NCBI RefSeq assembly: GCF_026191915.1
Contig: NZ_JAIMBY010000001.1
Span: forward strand, 124,001-188,000
Direction: 5' to 3'
From: Acidiphilium sp. PA
GTDB taxonomy: Bacteria; Pseudomonadota; Alphaproteobacteria; Acetobacterales; Acetobacteraceae
Length of the DNA stretch: 64,000 nucleotides
In this document: positions 45,873 to 54,750 of the stretch, one piece after another
Layout of the letters: the number at the start of each line of letters is the position of its first letter
Numbering within the stretch: the first letter of the stretch is position 1
The notes under the pieces: model-generated
What the model was told of the DNA's origin: nothing
The model's database searches: none
What the model saw: only the letters and a program-made list of their open reading frames with translations
Made by a program: the position numbers and the translations under genes

Positions 45873-47421
45873 CGGACCCGGCACGCCCGATCCGCGCGCC
45901 GATCATGCGGTCGACCGCGGCCAGAATCGCCGCCACCGCCGCATTCTTGTAAGCGAACATCGCCTCGGTCTCGGGATGCACCAACATCGTCGCATTGGCT
46001 TCGAAGACCAGCACACGCCCATCCGGCAACACCGAAAAATCGATGCCGGCGTAATCGAGATCGAGCCGCGCCGCGACCGCCTCCAACGCCGCCATCGCCC
46101 GCGCGCCGATCGCCCTGGCCGGATCGCGCAGAAACCGCGCCTCCTCGGCACGGCGCGCCGGCGCCTCCGCCATGCCCGCGGTCCAGTAATGCACCAGCCA
46201 GCCGGTCCCGATCGCGAGATGATACGGATAAGGCACCCGATCGACGAAGATCACGCGATATTTGCGATACAACCCGTCCCTTGCCGAACGATAGTCGTGG
46301 AAATCGGTGACGTAGCCATGCGGATCGCGGCCGATCGCGGCAATCGCCGCCGCTTCGGTCGCGGCAAGGACCAGGTCCTGACCGCCATGCGATCCCGCCG
46401 GCCGCACGATCACCGGCAGCCGATGCCCCGCAAACCATGCCCGCGCATCGCCTTGCGCCCGCGCCACCCGACTCACATGCGGCACCACCACGTCCGGCAG
46501 CCCCGCCAGCAGGTCGGGCAGCGCGGCCCGGTCGATCTCGCGGACCCGCTCGGGATGGTTCAGCACCGGCCGATCGGTCTCACGCAACATGCGCGCCACC
46601 GGCACGCCGATTTCGGGCATCAGGTCAGGATCACCGATCGCGTTGAACACCAGATCATGCGCCGGCAACGCCCGATCCTGATCGGGGCACGCATAATCGA
46701 TGAACCAGCGGACCTGGGTGAAACACCGCCGGGGCAGCAGATGCTCGAGCGGAATATTGGCCGCCGCCGCACATGTCAGCACGAGCACCACCGGTGCGGC
46801 GGGCGGCCCGGCAATCGTGACGATCTGCTTTCGCCGATACGCGGCATCCCGATGCACCGCCGCGGCCGGATCATCCGCCGCCAGCAACGCCGCCAGATTC
46901 TGATGCGCGATCACCTGGTCCGGATCGAGCGTCAGCGCATAGCGGCAGGCCGTGATCGCCGCCGCCGCGTTGCCCGCCCGCGCGCACACCGCGCCCAACG
47001 CCGCCGCCGCCGCCGCATTGCCGGGCTCGGCCGCAATCGCCTCCATCAAGGCCGCGATCGCCGCGCGAAACTGGCCCGCCTCGGCATACGCGGTCCCCAG
47101 CCCGATCAGGATCGTCGCGCGGCCCGGGTGCGCCTGCGCCAGCACCGCAAAATCCGCCGCCGCCGCCTCAAACCGGCACAGCGCGTTCAACGCCGACGCC
47201 CGCGTGATGCGCGCAACGCCATCCGAAGGATCACCGCGCAACGCAACATCAGCCGCGGCAACCGCATCAGCGTAATCGCCCGCCTCATACAAAGCCTGCG
47301 CCAGCAGCCCCTGTACCACCGCCGAATCGCCTCCGTCCGCCAGCAGGGTCCGGTATCCCCGCACGGCATCGCACAGCGGAGTTTCAGCCACGGCCATCGC
47401 GGCGCGCACACTCTGGTTCAT
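45850..47421 (-). CDS. TPR protein with ATP-grasp-like C-terminal domain
   Basis: The 523-residue protein has about five tetratricopeptide repeats (residues 15-190; YEAGDYADAVAAADVALRGDP, YAEAGQFRAAIAALMEAIAAEP). A C-terminal half (about 210-520) follows, with an ATP-grasp look: LPVIVRPAGSHGGQDLVLA near residue 340, YRKYRVIFVDRVPYPYHLAI, and LDYAGIDFSVLPDGRVLVFEANATM (metal/ATP site). The RimK/ddl-like fold suggests a ligase forming an amide or peptide bond, but the substrate is unknown. It is transcribed toward pqiC and overlaps it by 23 bases at the 3' ends. Confidence 0.75.
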   Translation of the reverse strand: MNQSVRAAMAVAETPLCDAVRGYRTLLADGGDSAVVQGLLAQALYEAGDYADAVAAADVALRGDPSDGVARITRASALNALCRFEAAAADFAVLAQAHPGRATILIGLGTAYAEAGQFRAAIAALMEAIAAEPGNAAAAAALGAVCARAGNAAAAITACRYALTLDPDQVIAHQNLAALLAADDPAAAVHRDAAYRRKQIVTIAGPPAAPVVLVLTCAAAANIPLEHLLPRRCFTQVRWFIDYACPDQDRALPAHDLVFNAIGDPDLMPEIGVPVARMLRETDRPVLNHPERVREIDRAALPDLLAGLPDVVVPHVSRVARAQGDARAWFAGHRLPVIVRPAGSHGGQDLVLAATEAAAIAAIGRDPHGYVTDFHDYRSARDGLYRKYRVIFVDRVPYPYHLAIGTGWLVHYWTAGMAEAPARRAEEARFLRDPARAIGARAMAALEAVAARLDLDYAGIDFSVLPDGRVLVFEANATMLVHPETEAMFAYKNAAVAAILAAVDRMIGARIGRAGSVSGRDGR

Positions 47422-47553
47422 CCACCCAGACTAGCCGCCCGAAATGAACAACCGGTTAACACCGCCCGCCAATCCGACGTTTCAGGACGATTTCGCAACC
47501 AGCCCCGCCGATGCCGCCATGGACAGCGCGCGGCCGACCAGCGATGATGCGGC

Positions 47554-48183
47554 ATGATCTTCGACCTGACCGCCCTGCCGCCGCTCGACCAATACAAACT
47601 CCTCGCCTCGACCGTGGTTCCCCGGCCGATCGCCTGGGTCGTCACCATGAACCCCGAAGGCCGGCTGAACGCCGCGCCGTTTTCCTTCTTCAACGTCTTC
47701 GGCGCCGGCCCGCCGATCCTGTGCATCGGCATCGGCGCGCGCAAACCCGGCGACCTGAAAGACACCGGCGAGAACATCCGCAGCACGGGTGAATTCGTGG
47801 TCAACCTCGTCGCCCTCGCCAACGCCCGTGCCATGAATGTCACCGCCATCGAATTCGGCCCGGAGATCGACGAACTCGCCGAGGCCGGGCTGACCACCAT
47901 GCCCTCGCTGAAAATCAAGCCCCCGCGCATCGCGGAAAGCCCGGTCGCGCTGGAATGCAGACTGCACTCCATCGTCGAATTCGGCCCCGACCGCGCCATG
48001 GTGGTGGGCGAAGTCCTCGCCATGCACGTCCGCGACGACGCCGTGCTGGACGCGAAACGCTGCCACATCGACACGCCCAAACTCGACCTGATCGGGCGCA
48101 TGCATGGCGGCGGGTGGTATTCCAGCACGAACGACCGGTTCGACATGCCGCGCATCCCGGTCGAAGAGTGGCAGACCGGCTAA
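47554..48183 (+). CDS. Flavin reductase-like domain protein
   Basis: An FMN-binding split-barrel protein that may reduce flavin with NAD(P)H. The 209-residue protein has the family motifs LASTVVPRPIAWVVTMNPEGRLNAAPFSFFNVFG, CIGIGARKPGDLKDTGENI and EFVVNLV. It may supply reduced flavin to a two-component monooxygenase, but none is adjacent. It is divergent from the TPR/ATP-grasp gene, with 132 bases between them. Confidence 0.88.
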   Translation: MIFDLTALPPLDQYKLLASTVVPRPIAWVVTMNPEGRLNAAPFSFFNVFGAGPPILCIGIGARKPGDLKDTGENIRSTGEFVVNLVALANARAMNVTAIEFGPEIDELAEAGLTTMPSLKIKPPRIAESPVALECRLHSIVEFGPDRAMVVGEVLAMHVRDDAVLDAKRCHIDTPKLDLIGRMHGGGWYSSTNDRFDMPRIPVEEWQTG

Positions 48184-48293
48184 GTCGCTCGCGCGATCTT
48201 GAGGCGTGGGGCATCAATCGCGAGCCCCAACGGCGATTGAACCTCCGCCGCGAATCCGTTACGTTCAATCACGTTGGATCAACGGAAGGTCTC

Positions 48294-48533
48294 ATGTCGC
48301 TACCGCGCATGCGTCGCTACTTTATCATCGCCCGGCTGATGTTGGCGTTGGTCTTTCTAGTCTGCCTCGCCGTGATGCTGTTCGAACCCGCAGCACGCCC
48401 CCACGGTGTCTGGCTGTTCCTCGATGGCATGCTGCTGGTGCCCAGCATGTTCACCGCGGTGCAATGCCTCTGCGCCCTGTTCAACCCCGCAGCCTTGGAT
48501 CGGTTTCCCGAACTCCGCTGGATGCTGGACTAA
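48294..48533 (+). CDS. Small membrane protein (79 residues)
   Basis: The product begins MSLPRMRRYFIIARLMLALV. Two hydrophobic segments (about 8-30 and 37-62) flank a short loop, so it should span the inner membrane twice. GGAAGG lies 5 bases before ATG 48294. No family is recognised. It ends 3 bases before the next small membrane gene, so they form a pair. Confidence 0.7.
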   Translation: MSLPRMRRYFIIARLMLALVFLVCLAVMLFEPAARPHGVWLFLDGMLLVPSMFTAVQCLCALFNPAALDRFPELRWMLD

Positions 48534-48536
48534 CCG

Positions 48537-48821
48537 ATGGCACAAGCTAAGCACGTCCCCCAAGCGGACGCACCGAGCCCTCTACTGACAAAAATGCGGC
48601 AGACGTTCCTATTGTGCTACACGATCTTCTACGGTGGGCAAGCGTGGCTGCAATGGCACTTGGCGGCTCGATCCCCCACGTCCGGCGATCATCTTTCGGT
48701 GATCGTCCATGCCGTCGTGATTGCCGGTTCCGCACTGATGGCCACATGCGGGCTCTATAATATGGCCTTCCTGCGGAACCCGCACGCACGCCTCTACCTG
48801 TTCCGCTGGATGAGCACGTAA
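48537..48821 (+). CDS. Small membrane protein (94 residues)
   Basis: The 94-residue product has hydrophobic segments near residues 22-40 (QTFLLCYTIFYGGQAWLQW) and 52-75 (LSVIVHAVVIAGSALMATCG), predicting two spans. No family is recognised. It starts 3 bases after the preceding small membrane gene, so the two are probably co-transcribed and may interact. The DUF3857 protein gene follows 34 bases later. Confidence 0.7.
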   Translation: MAQAKHVPQADAPSPLLTKMRQTFLLCYTIFYGGQAWLQWHLAARSPTSGDHLSVIVHAVVIAGSALMATCGLYNMAFLRNPHARLYLFRWMST

Positions 48822-48855
48822 CCTGTTCGCGCGATGATCTGAAAGGGCTGCCCAC

Positions 48856-50748
48856 ATGATCCCGAAGCTTCGAACCGGCGCGGCGCTTGCCGCGTTTACG
48901 GCTGGCCTCAGCATCATCCCGGCCGCCGCCGCAACCCCGCAGCCCACCCCAAACGCCGCCGGCGCGCCGTTCAAAGTGCTCTCCTACAGCGACGTCTTCA
49001 CCCTCGCCGCCAACGGCACCTATACCCGCACCGTCCACAAAATCATCGAACCGCTGACCAAAAACGGCGTGCAGAGCGACGGCCAGATCCAGGAGCTCGT
49101 CGCCACCGCGATGGAGCACTTCCACCTCGTCTCCGCCCGGACCATCGCCCCCGGCGGCAAAATCTACCCCGTCACCGCCAAGGACGTGCACACCCAGACC
49201 GCCCCCTCCGCGGTCGATGCGCCGACCTTCAGCGACGCAAAAATCGTCAGCATCGAATTTCCGCATGTCGAGCGCGGCAGCAAGCTCGATGTCACCTACA
49301 CCATCCACCGCTTCCTGCCCTATTTCCCCAACGAATTCTCCGGCATCGACGCAGTACCCCCCGGCCAGTTCACCGGGCATGAACAGGTCGAGGTCCGCGC
49401 GCCCGCCAGCCTGCACCTGCTCACCTCGGTGCGCGGCGGCTACAAAATGACCCGAACGGTCAACGGCAACACCCAGATCATCACCGCAACGCTCGATAAC
49501 CCGCCCTACCACGTCGTCCCCGGCGATGCCGTCAGCACCGCGCAGTTCGAACCCATGTTCCTCGCCACCACCTTCCCCGACTGGCAGGCCCTGGGCAATG
49601 CCTATTGGGCCCGCGCGGCCGCGAAAGCCCGCGTCACGCCGGATGTCAAAAAACTGGCCGATGAAATCGCGGGCAACAAGACCGGCCGCGCCGCGGTGGA
49701 CGCGCTGTACGACTGGGCGACCACCCACATCCGCTGGGTCGGCATCGAACCCGGCCTGTCAGGCTGGATTCCCGCCGCCGCCGGCCATACGCTCACCCGG
49801 CGCTACGGCGATTGCAAGGCCTCTGAAACCCTCCTGGTCGCCCTCCTGAAAGCCAAGGGCATCAAGGCCGAACCCGCCCTGATCGATGGCGGCAGCGCCG
49901 TCTATCGCCTCACCCATCTGGTCAATCTCGGCATCATCGACCACGTGATCGTCTACGTGCCGAAATACAAACTCTTCCTCGACCCCACCTCCGGTTTCGC
50001 GACCCCCGGCGAACTGCCCGCGGGCGATGCCGACAAGCCGGTAATCCTCGCCTCCGCCCACTCCACCCTCGCGCGCACCCCGTCCGGCCCGGCCTCCTAC
50101 ATCCAGCAAACCGCCGAAACCATCACCCCGGGCGGCACGCTGCAGGGCAGCGGCACCATCCACGCCACCGGCTATACCGACTGGATGATGCGCGACATTC
50201 TCGACCAGCTGCCCAAAGCGGCCTACCCGCGCGTCGTCAAACAGGTGCTCTCCGGTGAAGGCCTGGTCGGCACCGGCACCTTCACCGCCACCGGCGCCGA
50301 TGATCTGACCAAACCCTTCATCGTGACCGACCACTGGCGCGCCCCCGGCTATTACACCCCCGGCCATATCGTGGTGCTGCGCGTCCACAAGGGCTTCGCC
50401 TTCACCGCCATCGGCCATTATCTCGCCACCAACGCCTCGCCCAGCAAGCGTTACCCGGTCAAACGCGCGGTCGGCACGCTGCATTTCACCACCAGCCTGA
50501 CGCTGCCGGCCGGCTACAAAGTGCTGGCGACACCCGAAAGCGGCACGGTCAAAACCAGCGCCGGCAGTTTCGTGCAGTCCGCGACCATGCACGGCACCAC
50601 CCTGCACCTGGTGCAGACATTGTCGCTCGAACGCATGTGGTACCCGGTCCGCGATCGGGACGCCCTGAAAACCCTGTTCAACAAAGCCTACCGGCTCGAT
50701 CGCCAGCAGATCGTGCTGGAACGCACCAGCACCAAACCGCAGGCGTGA
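48856..50748 (+). CDS. DUF3857 / transglutaminase-like secreted protein
   Basis: The 630-residue protein starts with a signal peptide ([16 protein letters not shown], cleavage after about residue 26). A DUF3857 domain (about 40-230) precedes a transglutaminase-like domain (about 245-400) with the Cys-His-Asp pattern: [17 protein letters not shown] holds the cysteine, IIDHVIVYV the histidine and [10 protein letters not shown] the aspartate. The C-terminal third (about 430-630) is beta-rich. The periplasmic or extracellular substrate is unknown; such proteins are often linked to cell-envelope or peptide processing. Its stop overlaps the GTG start of pdxA. Confidence 0.85.
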   Translation: MIPKLRTGAALAAFTAGLSIIPAAAATPQPTPNAAGAPFKVLSYSDVFTLAANGTYTRTVHKIIEPLTKNGVQSDGQIQELVATAMEHFHLVSARTIAPGGKIYPVTAKDVHTQTAPSAVDAPTFSDAKIVSIEFPHVERGSKLDVTYTIHRFLPYFPNEFSGIDAVPPGQFTGHEQVEVRAPASLHLLTSVRGGYKMTRTVNGNTQIITATLDNPPYHVVPGDAVSTAQFEPMFLATTFPDWQALGNAYWARAAAKARVTPDVKKLADEIAGNKTGRAAVDALYDWATTHIRWVGIEPGLSGWIPAAAGHTLTRRYGDCKASETLLVALLKAKGIKAEPALIDGGSAVYRLTHLVNLGIIDHVIVYVPKYKLFLDPTSGFATPGELPAGDADKPVILASAHSTLARTPSGPASYIQQTAETITPGGTLQGSGTIHATGYTDWMMRDILDQLPKAAYPRVVKQVLSGEGLVGTGTFTATGADDLTKPFIVTDHWRAPGYYTPGHIVVLRVHKGFAFTAIGHYLATNASPSKRYPVKRAVGTLHFTTSLTLPAGYKVLATPESGTVKTSAGSFVQSATMHGTTLHLVQTLSLERMWYPVRDRDALKTLFNKAYRLDRQQIVLERTSTKPQA

Positions 50749-51728
50749 CCGCCCCGGTCGCCCTCACCATGGGTGACCCGGCCGGCATCGGCGGTGAGAT
50801 CACCGCCGCCGCCTGGCTCGCCGCGCGGCAGGGCAGCGCCCCCGGCATCCTGCCGTTCTGCCTGATCGGCGATGTCGGCTGGGCCGGCGGCTTCGGCGTG
50901 CCGATCGAGGTGATCGACCATCCCGCCGCCGCCGCCGCCGCCTTCCCGCGCGCCCTGCCCGTGCTGCCCATGCCGCTCGCCGCAGCCCCGGTCCCCGGCC
51001 AGCCCGACCCCGCCAACGCCCACGCCATCATCGGCGCCATCGAACGCGCCACCGCCCTGGCCATGGCCGGCGCCGTCAGCGCGGTCGTCACCAACCCCAT
51101 CGCCAAATCCGTGCTCTACGCCGCAGGCTTCGCCCACCCGGGCCACACCGAATTCATCGGTGCGCTGACCGGTGCGCCAACCCCGATCATGATGCTCGCC
51201 GGCCCCACCCTGCGCGTCGTGCCGGTCACCGTGCACGTCTCGCTCCGCCGCGCGATCGAAACCCTCACCACCGAGGCGATCATCACCGCCGCAACCATCA
51301 CCCACGCCGGCCTGATCCGCGATTTCGCCATCCCGTCCCCCCGCCTCGCCATCGCCGGGCTCAACCCGCACGCCGGCGAAGCCGGCGCCATGGGCGATGA
51401 CGAAACCCGCATCATCGCCCCCGCCATCGCGGCCCTGCGCGCCGCCGGCATTGCCGCATCCGGCCCCCTGCCGCCCGACACCTTGTTCACCCCGATCGCG
51501 CTGCAGGGTTACGACGCCGCAATTTGCATGTATCATGACCAGGCACTCATTCCGCTCAAAACCATCGATATGGAGAACAGCGTGAACATCACGCTCGGCC
51601 TGCCGATCATCCGCACCTCGCCCGACCACGGCACCGCGTTCGACATCGCGGGCAAAGGCCTCGCCCGGCCCGCCAGCCTGCTCGCCGCCCTGCGCATGGC
51701 CACGCTCATGGCGGGGCGGCGCGCATGA
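50745..51728 (+). CDS. pdxA: 4-hydroxythreonine-4-phosphate dehydrogenase
   Basis: An enzyme of DXP-dependent pyridoxal phosphate synthesis: it oxidises 4-phosphohydroxy-L-threonine. The 327-residue protein starts at GTG 50745 (GTGA overlap with the preceding stop). A longer frame lies inside the preceding gene. Motifs are [46 protein letters not shown] (metal-binding region), [19 protein letters not shown] and [18 protein letters not shown]. Length matches the family (about 330). Confidence 0.96.
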   Translation: MTAPVALTMGDPAGIGGEITAAAWLAARQGSAPGILPFCLIGDVGWAGGFGVPIEVIDHPAAAAAAFPRALPVLPMPLAAAPVPGQPDPANAHAIIGAIERATALAMAGAVSAVVTNPIAKSVLYAAGFAHPGHTEFIGALTGAPTPIMMLAGPTLRVVPVTVHVSLRRAIETLTTEAIITAATITHAGLIRDFAIPSPRLAIAGLNPHAGEAGAMGDDETRIIAPAIAALRAAGIAASGPLPPDTLFTPIALQGYDAAICMYHDQALIPLKTIDMENSVNITLGLPIIRTSPDHGTAFDIAGKGLARPASLLAALRMATLMAGRRA

Positions 51729-52438
51729 ACACCCAGCGCCTCGGCGTCAACCTCGACCACGTCGCGACCCTGCGCAACGCCCGCGGCGTCGATTACCCCG
51801 ACCCGATCCGCGCCGCCCACCTCGCCATCGAGGCCGGCGCAGACGGCATCACGCTGCACCTGCGCGAAGATCGCCGCCACATCCGCGATGCCGACATCAC
51901 CCGCGCGCGCACCCTGCCGGTCCCGCTCAATCTGGAAATGGCCGCGACCGATGAAATGGTCGCCATCGCCTGCCGCGAACGCCCGCACGCCGCATGCCTG
52001 GTCCCGGAACGCCGCGCCGAAATCACCACCGAAGGCGGGCTCGATGTCGCCGGCAACCACGCCACGCTCGCGCCCCGCATCGCCCGCCTGCGCGAGGCCG
52101 GCATCCGCGTCTCCCTGTTCATCGACCCCGACGAACACCAGCTCCAGGCCGCCGCATCGCTCGGCGCCCCGGTCGTCGAACTCCACACCGGCGCCTACGC
52201 CGACGGCAAACCCGGCGAGCTCGACCGGCTGATCGAAGCCGCCCGCAAGGCCGCATCCCTCGGCCTCGAGGTCCACGCCGGCCATGGCCTGACCTTCGCC
52301 AACGTCGCCGCCGTCGCCGCCATCCCCCAGGTGCGCGAACTCAACATCGGGCATTTCATCGTAGGCGAAGCCGTCTTCCTCGGCCTGCCCGAAACCATCC
52401 GCCGCATGCGCACCATCATGGACCAAGCCCGGCGCTGA
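51725..52438 (+). CDS. pdxJ: Pyridoxine 5'-phosphate synthase
   Basis: Condenses 1-deoxyxylulose 5-phosphate with the PdxA product to form pyridoxine 5'-phosphate. The 237-residue TIM-barrel protein begins [17 protein letters not shown] and has [56 protein letters not shown] and [13 protein letters not shown]. The ATG overlaps the pdxA stop (ATGA), so both are co-translated. Confidence 0.97.
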   Translation: MNTQRLGVNLDHVATLRNARGVDYPDPIRAAHLAIEAGADGITLHLREDRRHIRDADITRARTLPVPLNLEMAATDEMVAIACRERPHAACLVPERRAEITTEGGLDVAGNHATLAPRIARLREAGIRVSLFIDPDEHQLQAAASLGAPVVELHTGAYADGKPGELDRLIEAARKAASLGLEVHAGHGLTFANVAAVAAIPQVRELNIGHFIVGEAVFLGLPETIRRMRTIMDQARR

Positions 52439-52588
52439 CACACGAACCCGTCCGCCACCCTGTCATTCCATTCCACGAGCGCCAGCGCCACCGCCACCGG
52501 GTGGCCCACCGGCGCCGGACCTGATTTCTAACAATCCCCCTGACAAACCGCTTTCTCACCCCCCACCGACCATGGTCTAACCCTACCC

Positions 52589-53314
52589 ATGATCGCAAAC
52601 GCGCCGTTCATGCCTGCCGACCCGACCGAGCGCTTCACGGTGATCTTCCGTGCCTTGCAGCGCTCGGTCGCCGATAATGGCTACCGCCTCAAAATCCACG
52701 GCCCGCTCATCGTCCTGATCTGGAACTACCTCGCCCGCCAGATCGCCCGCTTCGCCCGCATCGCATCCCGCCTGCCACAATCTCCCCGCACCCGCACCCG
52801 CGCTCCCGGACCGGTCGAGCGCGAACCCGCCACCCCTAACCCCAATCCCAAACCACCCCTCACCCTGCCGCGCGGCTTCGCCTGGCTGATCCGCCTGCTG
52901 CCCAACGGCCCCGCCACCGTCGTCGGCGGTGCCGCCGCCCGCGCCGATCTCCAGCTTTTCATGGAAGACCCCATCGTGCTGGAGCTGCTGGCCACCCACC
53001 CCAGCCTCGGCCGCATCCTCCGCCCCCTCCACACCATGCTCGGCCTGCGTCCCCCAAAAATCATCAAACGCCCCAGAAAACCCCGGCGCGAACCCACAAG
53101 CGCCGCCAACCCCCGCCCCAAACGCCCCCGCCCCAGGCGTCAGCCCGACTTCATGGCCCAGTACAAAGTCAACCCCGATGGCAGCATCGACTTCACCCCC
53201 GAACAACTGCGCGACATCCTCGGCCCACCCCCACCACCCGTGCCCCCCTGGCACCAGCCCTTCGTGCCCTCCTTCGATGCCAAAAAAATGTGGCGCAAAG
53301 GCCCACGGGGCTGA
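52589..53314 (+). CDS. Proline/arginine-rich protein of unknown function
   Basis: The 241-residue product has a conserved-looking N-terminal part (residues 10-60, FTVIFRALQRSVADNGYRLK), a Pro/Arg-rich linker, a helical segment (about 115-150, DLQLFMEDPIVLELLATHPSLGRILRPL) and a C-terminal Pro-rich tail (GPPPPPVPPWHQPFVPSF). No enzyme motif or membrane span is seen. The composition suggests a disordered, probably nucleic-acid- or protein-binding protein typical of Acetobacteraceae. It precedes a large inverted repeat. Confidence 0.6.
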   Translation: MIANAPFMPADPTERFTVIFRALQRSVADNGYRLKIHGPLIVLIWNYLARQIARFARIASRLPQSPRTRTRAPGPVEREPATPNPNPKPPLTLPRGFAWLIRLLPNGPATVVGGAAARADLQLFMEDPIVLELLATHPSLGRILRPLHTMLGLRPPKIIKRPRKPRREPTSAANPRPKRPRPRRQPDFMAQYKVNPDGSIDFTPEQLRDILGPPPPPVPPWHQPFVPSFDAKKMWRKGPRG

Positions 53315-53362
53315 TGCACGCCTGAATCGTTACGATACCATAACGAAACAGGCAAAGAAGCA

Positions 53363-53498
53363 AGGGAAGCTCTTCTTTTTTGTGAACAAAAAAGAAGCAA
53401 AAAAAACTTTGTTCATTTGGGCCCGTGCCGGTGAAAACGCCCGTGCCTCAGGGTCAGAAAGTTTTTTGCTTCTTTTTTACAAAAAAGAAGCCTTCCCT
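53363..53498. repeat. Large nested inverted repeat between convergent genes (bidirectional terminator-like)
   Basis: Outer arms (53363-53410 and 53458-53498, imperfect) flank a 47-base loop. Each arm itself contains a hairpin: 53372-53397, a perfect 12-base stem CTTCTTTTTTGT/ACAAAAAAGAAG with a 2-base loop, and 53468-53491, stem GCTTCTTTTTT/AAAAAAGAAGC. The element lies between two genes that end toward each other, with T/A tracts on both sides, so it should terminate both. It resembles the copy at 27132-27155. Confidence 0.8.
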
Positions 53499-53501
53499 CC
53501 C

Positions 53502-54668
53502 CTAAACCCGCTCCAAAATCGAAACATAATTCGCCACGGCAGCCCCGCCCATATTGAAGATCCCCCCAACATCAGCCCGGCTCAACTGCATCTCCCCCGC
53601 CTCACCGGTCAGCTGCATCGCGGCGATCACGTGCATCGATACCCCGGTCGCCCCCACCGGATGCCCCTTCGCCTTCAACCCGCCGGACCGGTTGACCGGC
53701 AACCGTCCCTCGGCACTGACCATGCCATCCAGCACCACCCGCGCCCCTTTGCCGTGCGGCGCCAATCCCATCGCCTCGTATTCGATCAACTCGGCGATGG
53801 TGAAACAATCATGCGTCTCGACGAACGATAAATCCTCAATCGAAAGCCCCGCGCCGTCCAGCGCCTGCGCCCATGCCGCCGCCCCGCCGTCGAACCGCGT
53901 CGGGTCCCTGCGCGATAACGGCAGAAAATCATTGACATGCGCCGCCGCCCGAAACCGCACCGCCCGCCGCATCGCCGATGCCGTCTCCGCATCCGCGAGC
54001 ACCAGCGCCGCCGCACCATCGCTCACCAGCGAACAATCCGTCCGCTTCAACGGCCCAGCGACATACGGGTTTTTCTCCGACACCGTCCGGCAGAATTCCA
54101 CCCCCAGATCCCGCCGCATCTGCGCATACGGATTATCCACCCCGTTGCGATGATTCTTCGCCGCAATCGCCGCCAACGCATCCGATTGATCGCCGAACCG
54201 CTGAAAATACGTCTCGGCAATCCGCCCGAACACGCCGGCAAACCCGCCGGCAATCTCGCCTTCCTCCCGCCGATACGACGCACCGAGCAGAATATCGCCC
54301 ACCGCCGCCCCGCTCACCCCCGTCATCGTTTCGGCCCCGACCACCAGGGCAAACCGCCCCCGCCCGGCCGCAATGAAATCGCGCGCCGCAAACACCGCCG
54401 CCGAACCCGATGCACAGGCATTCTCACACCGCATCGCCGGCTTGAACCGCAACGCCGGCACGCTCTGCATCGCAAGCGACCCCGGAAAATCCTGCTTGCT
54501 GAACCCGTTGTTGAAAGTGCCCACAAACACGCCATCGATCTCGCCAGGCGCAATGCCCGCATCCTCGATCGCACTGCCTGCCACCGCCCCGATCAGCGAT
54601 TCCAGATCAGGCCCATCGAGCTTGCCGAACGGCGAATGAGCCCAGCCCACAATGCAAACCCCGGTCAT
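53502..54668 (-). CDS. Thiolase-superfamily acyltransferase (SCP-x/lipid-transfer-type)
   Basis: The 388-residue protein resembles SCP-x-like thiolases. It has a conserved cysteine in CENACASGSAAVFA (near residue 88), HDCF near 290, and the late GLKAKGHPVGATGVSMH near 340, giving the thiolase Cys/His/His set. It probably cleaves or forms 3-ketoacyl-CoA thioesters (beta-oxidation or ketone degradation). The start ATG 54668 is preceded by GGGGGA; a longer frame starts at 54704. The upstream neighbour on this strand is the broken CheB-CheR gene, so it is probably monocistronic. Confidence 0.83.
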   Translation of the reverse strand: MTGVCIVGWAHSPFGKLDGPDLESLIGAVAGSAIEDAGIAPGEIDGVFVGTFNNGFSKQDFPGSLAMQSVPALRFKPAMRCENACASGSAAVFAARDFIAAGRGRFALVVGAETMTGVSGAAVGDILLGASYRREEGEIAGGFAGVFGRIAETYFQRFGDQSDALAAIAAKNHRNGVDNPYAQMRRDLGVEFCRTVSEKNPYVAGPLKRTDCSLVSDGAAALVLADAETASAMRRAVRFRAAAHVNDFLPLSRRDPTRFDGGAAAWAQALDGAGLSIEDLSFVETHDCFTIAELIEYEAMGLAPHGKGARVVLDGMVSAEGRLPVNRSGGLKAKGHPVGATGVSMHVIAAMQLTGEAGEMQLSRADVGGIFNMGGAAVANYVSILERV

Positions 54669-54750
54669 GGTCGATCCCCCTGGCTGCGGCGCCTGCCGGC
54701 GCACGGCAATGATATCACCCCCCGCACCCTATCAGGTCGCCGGCCACCCG

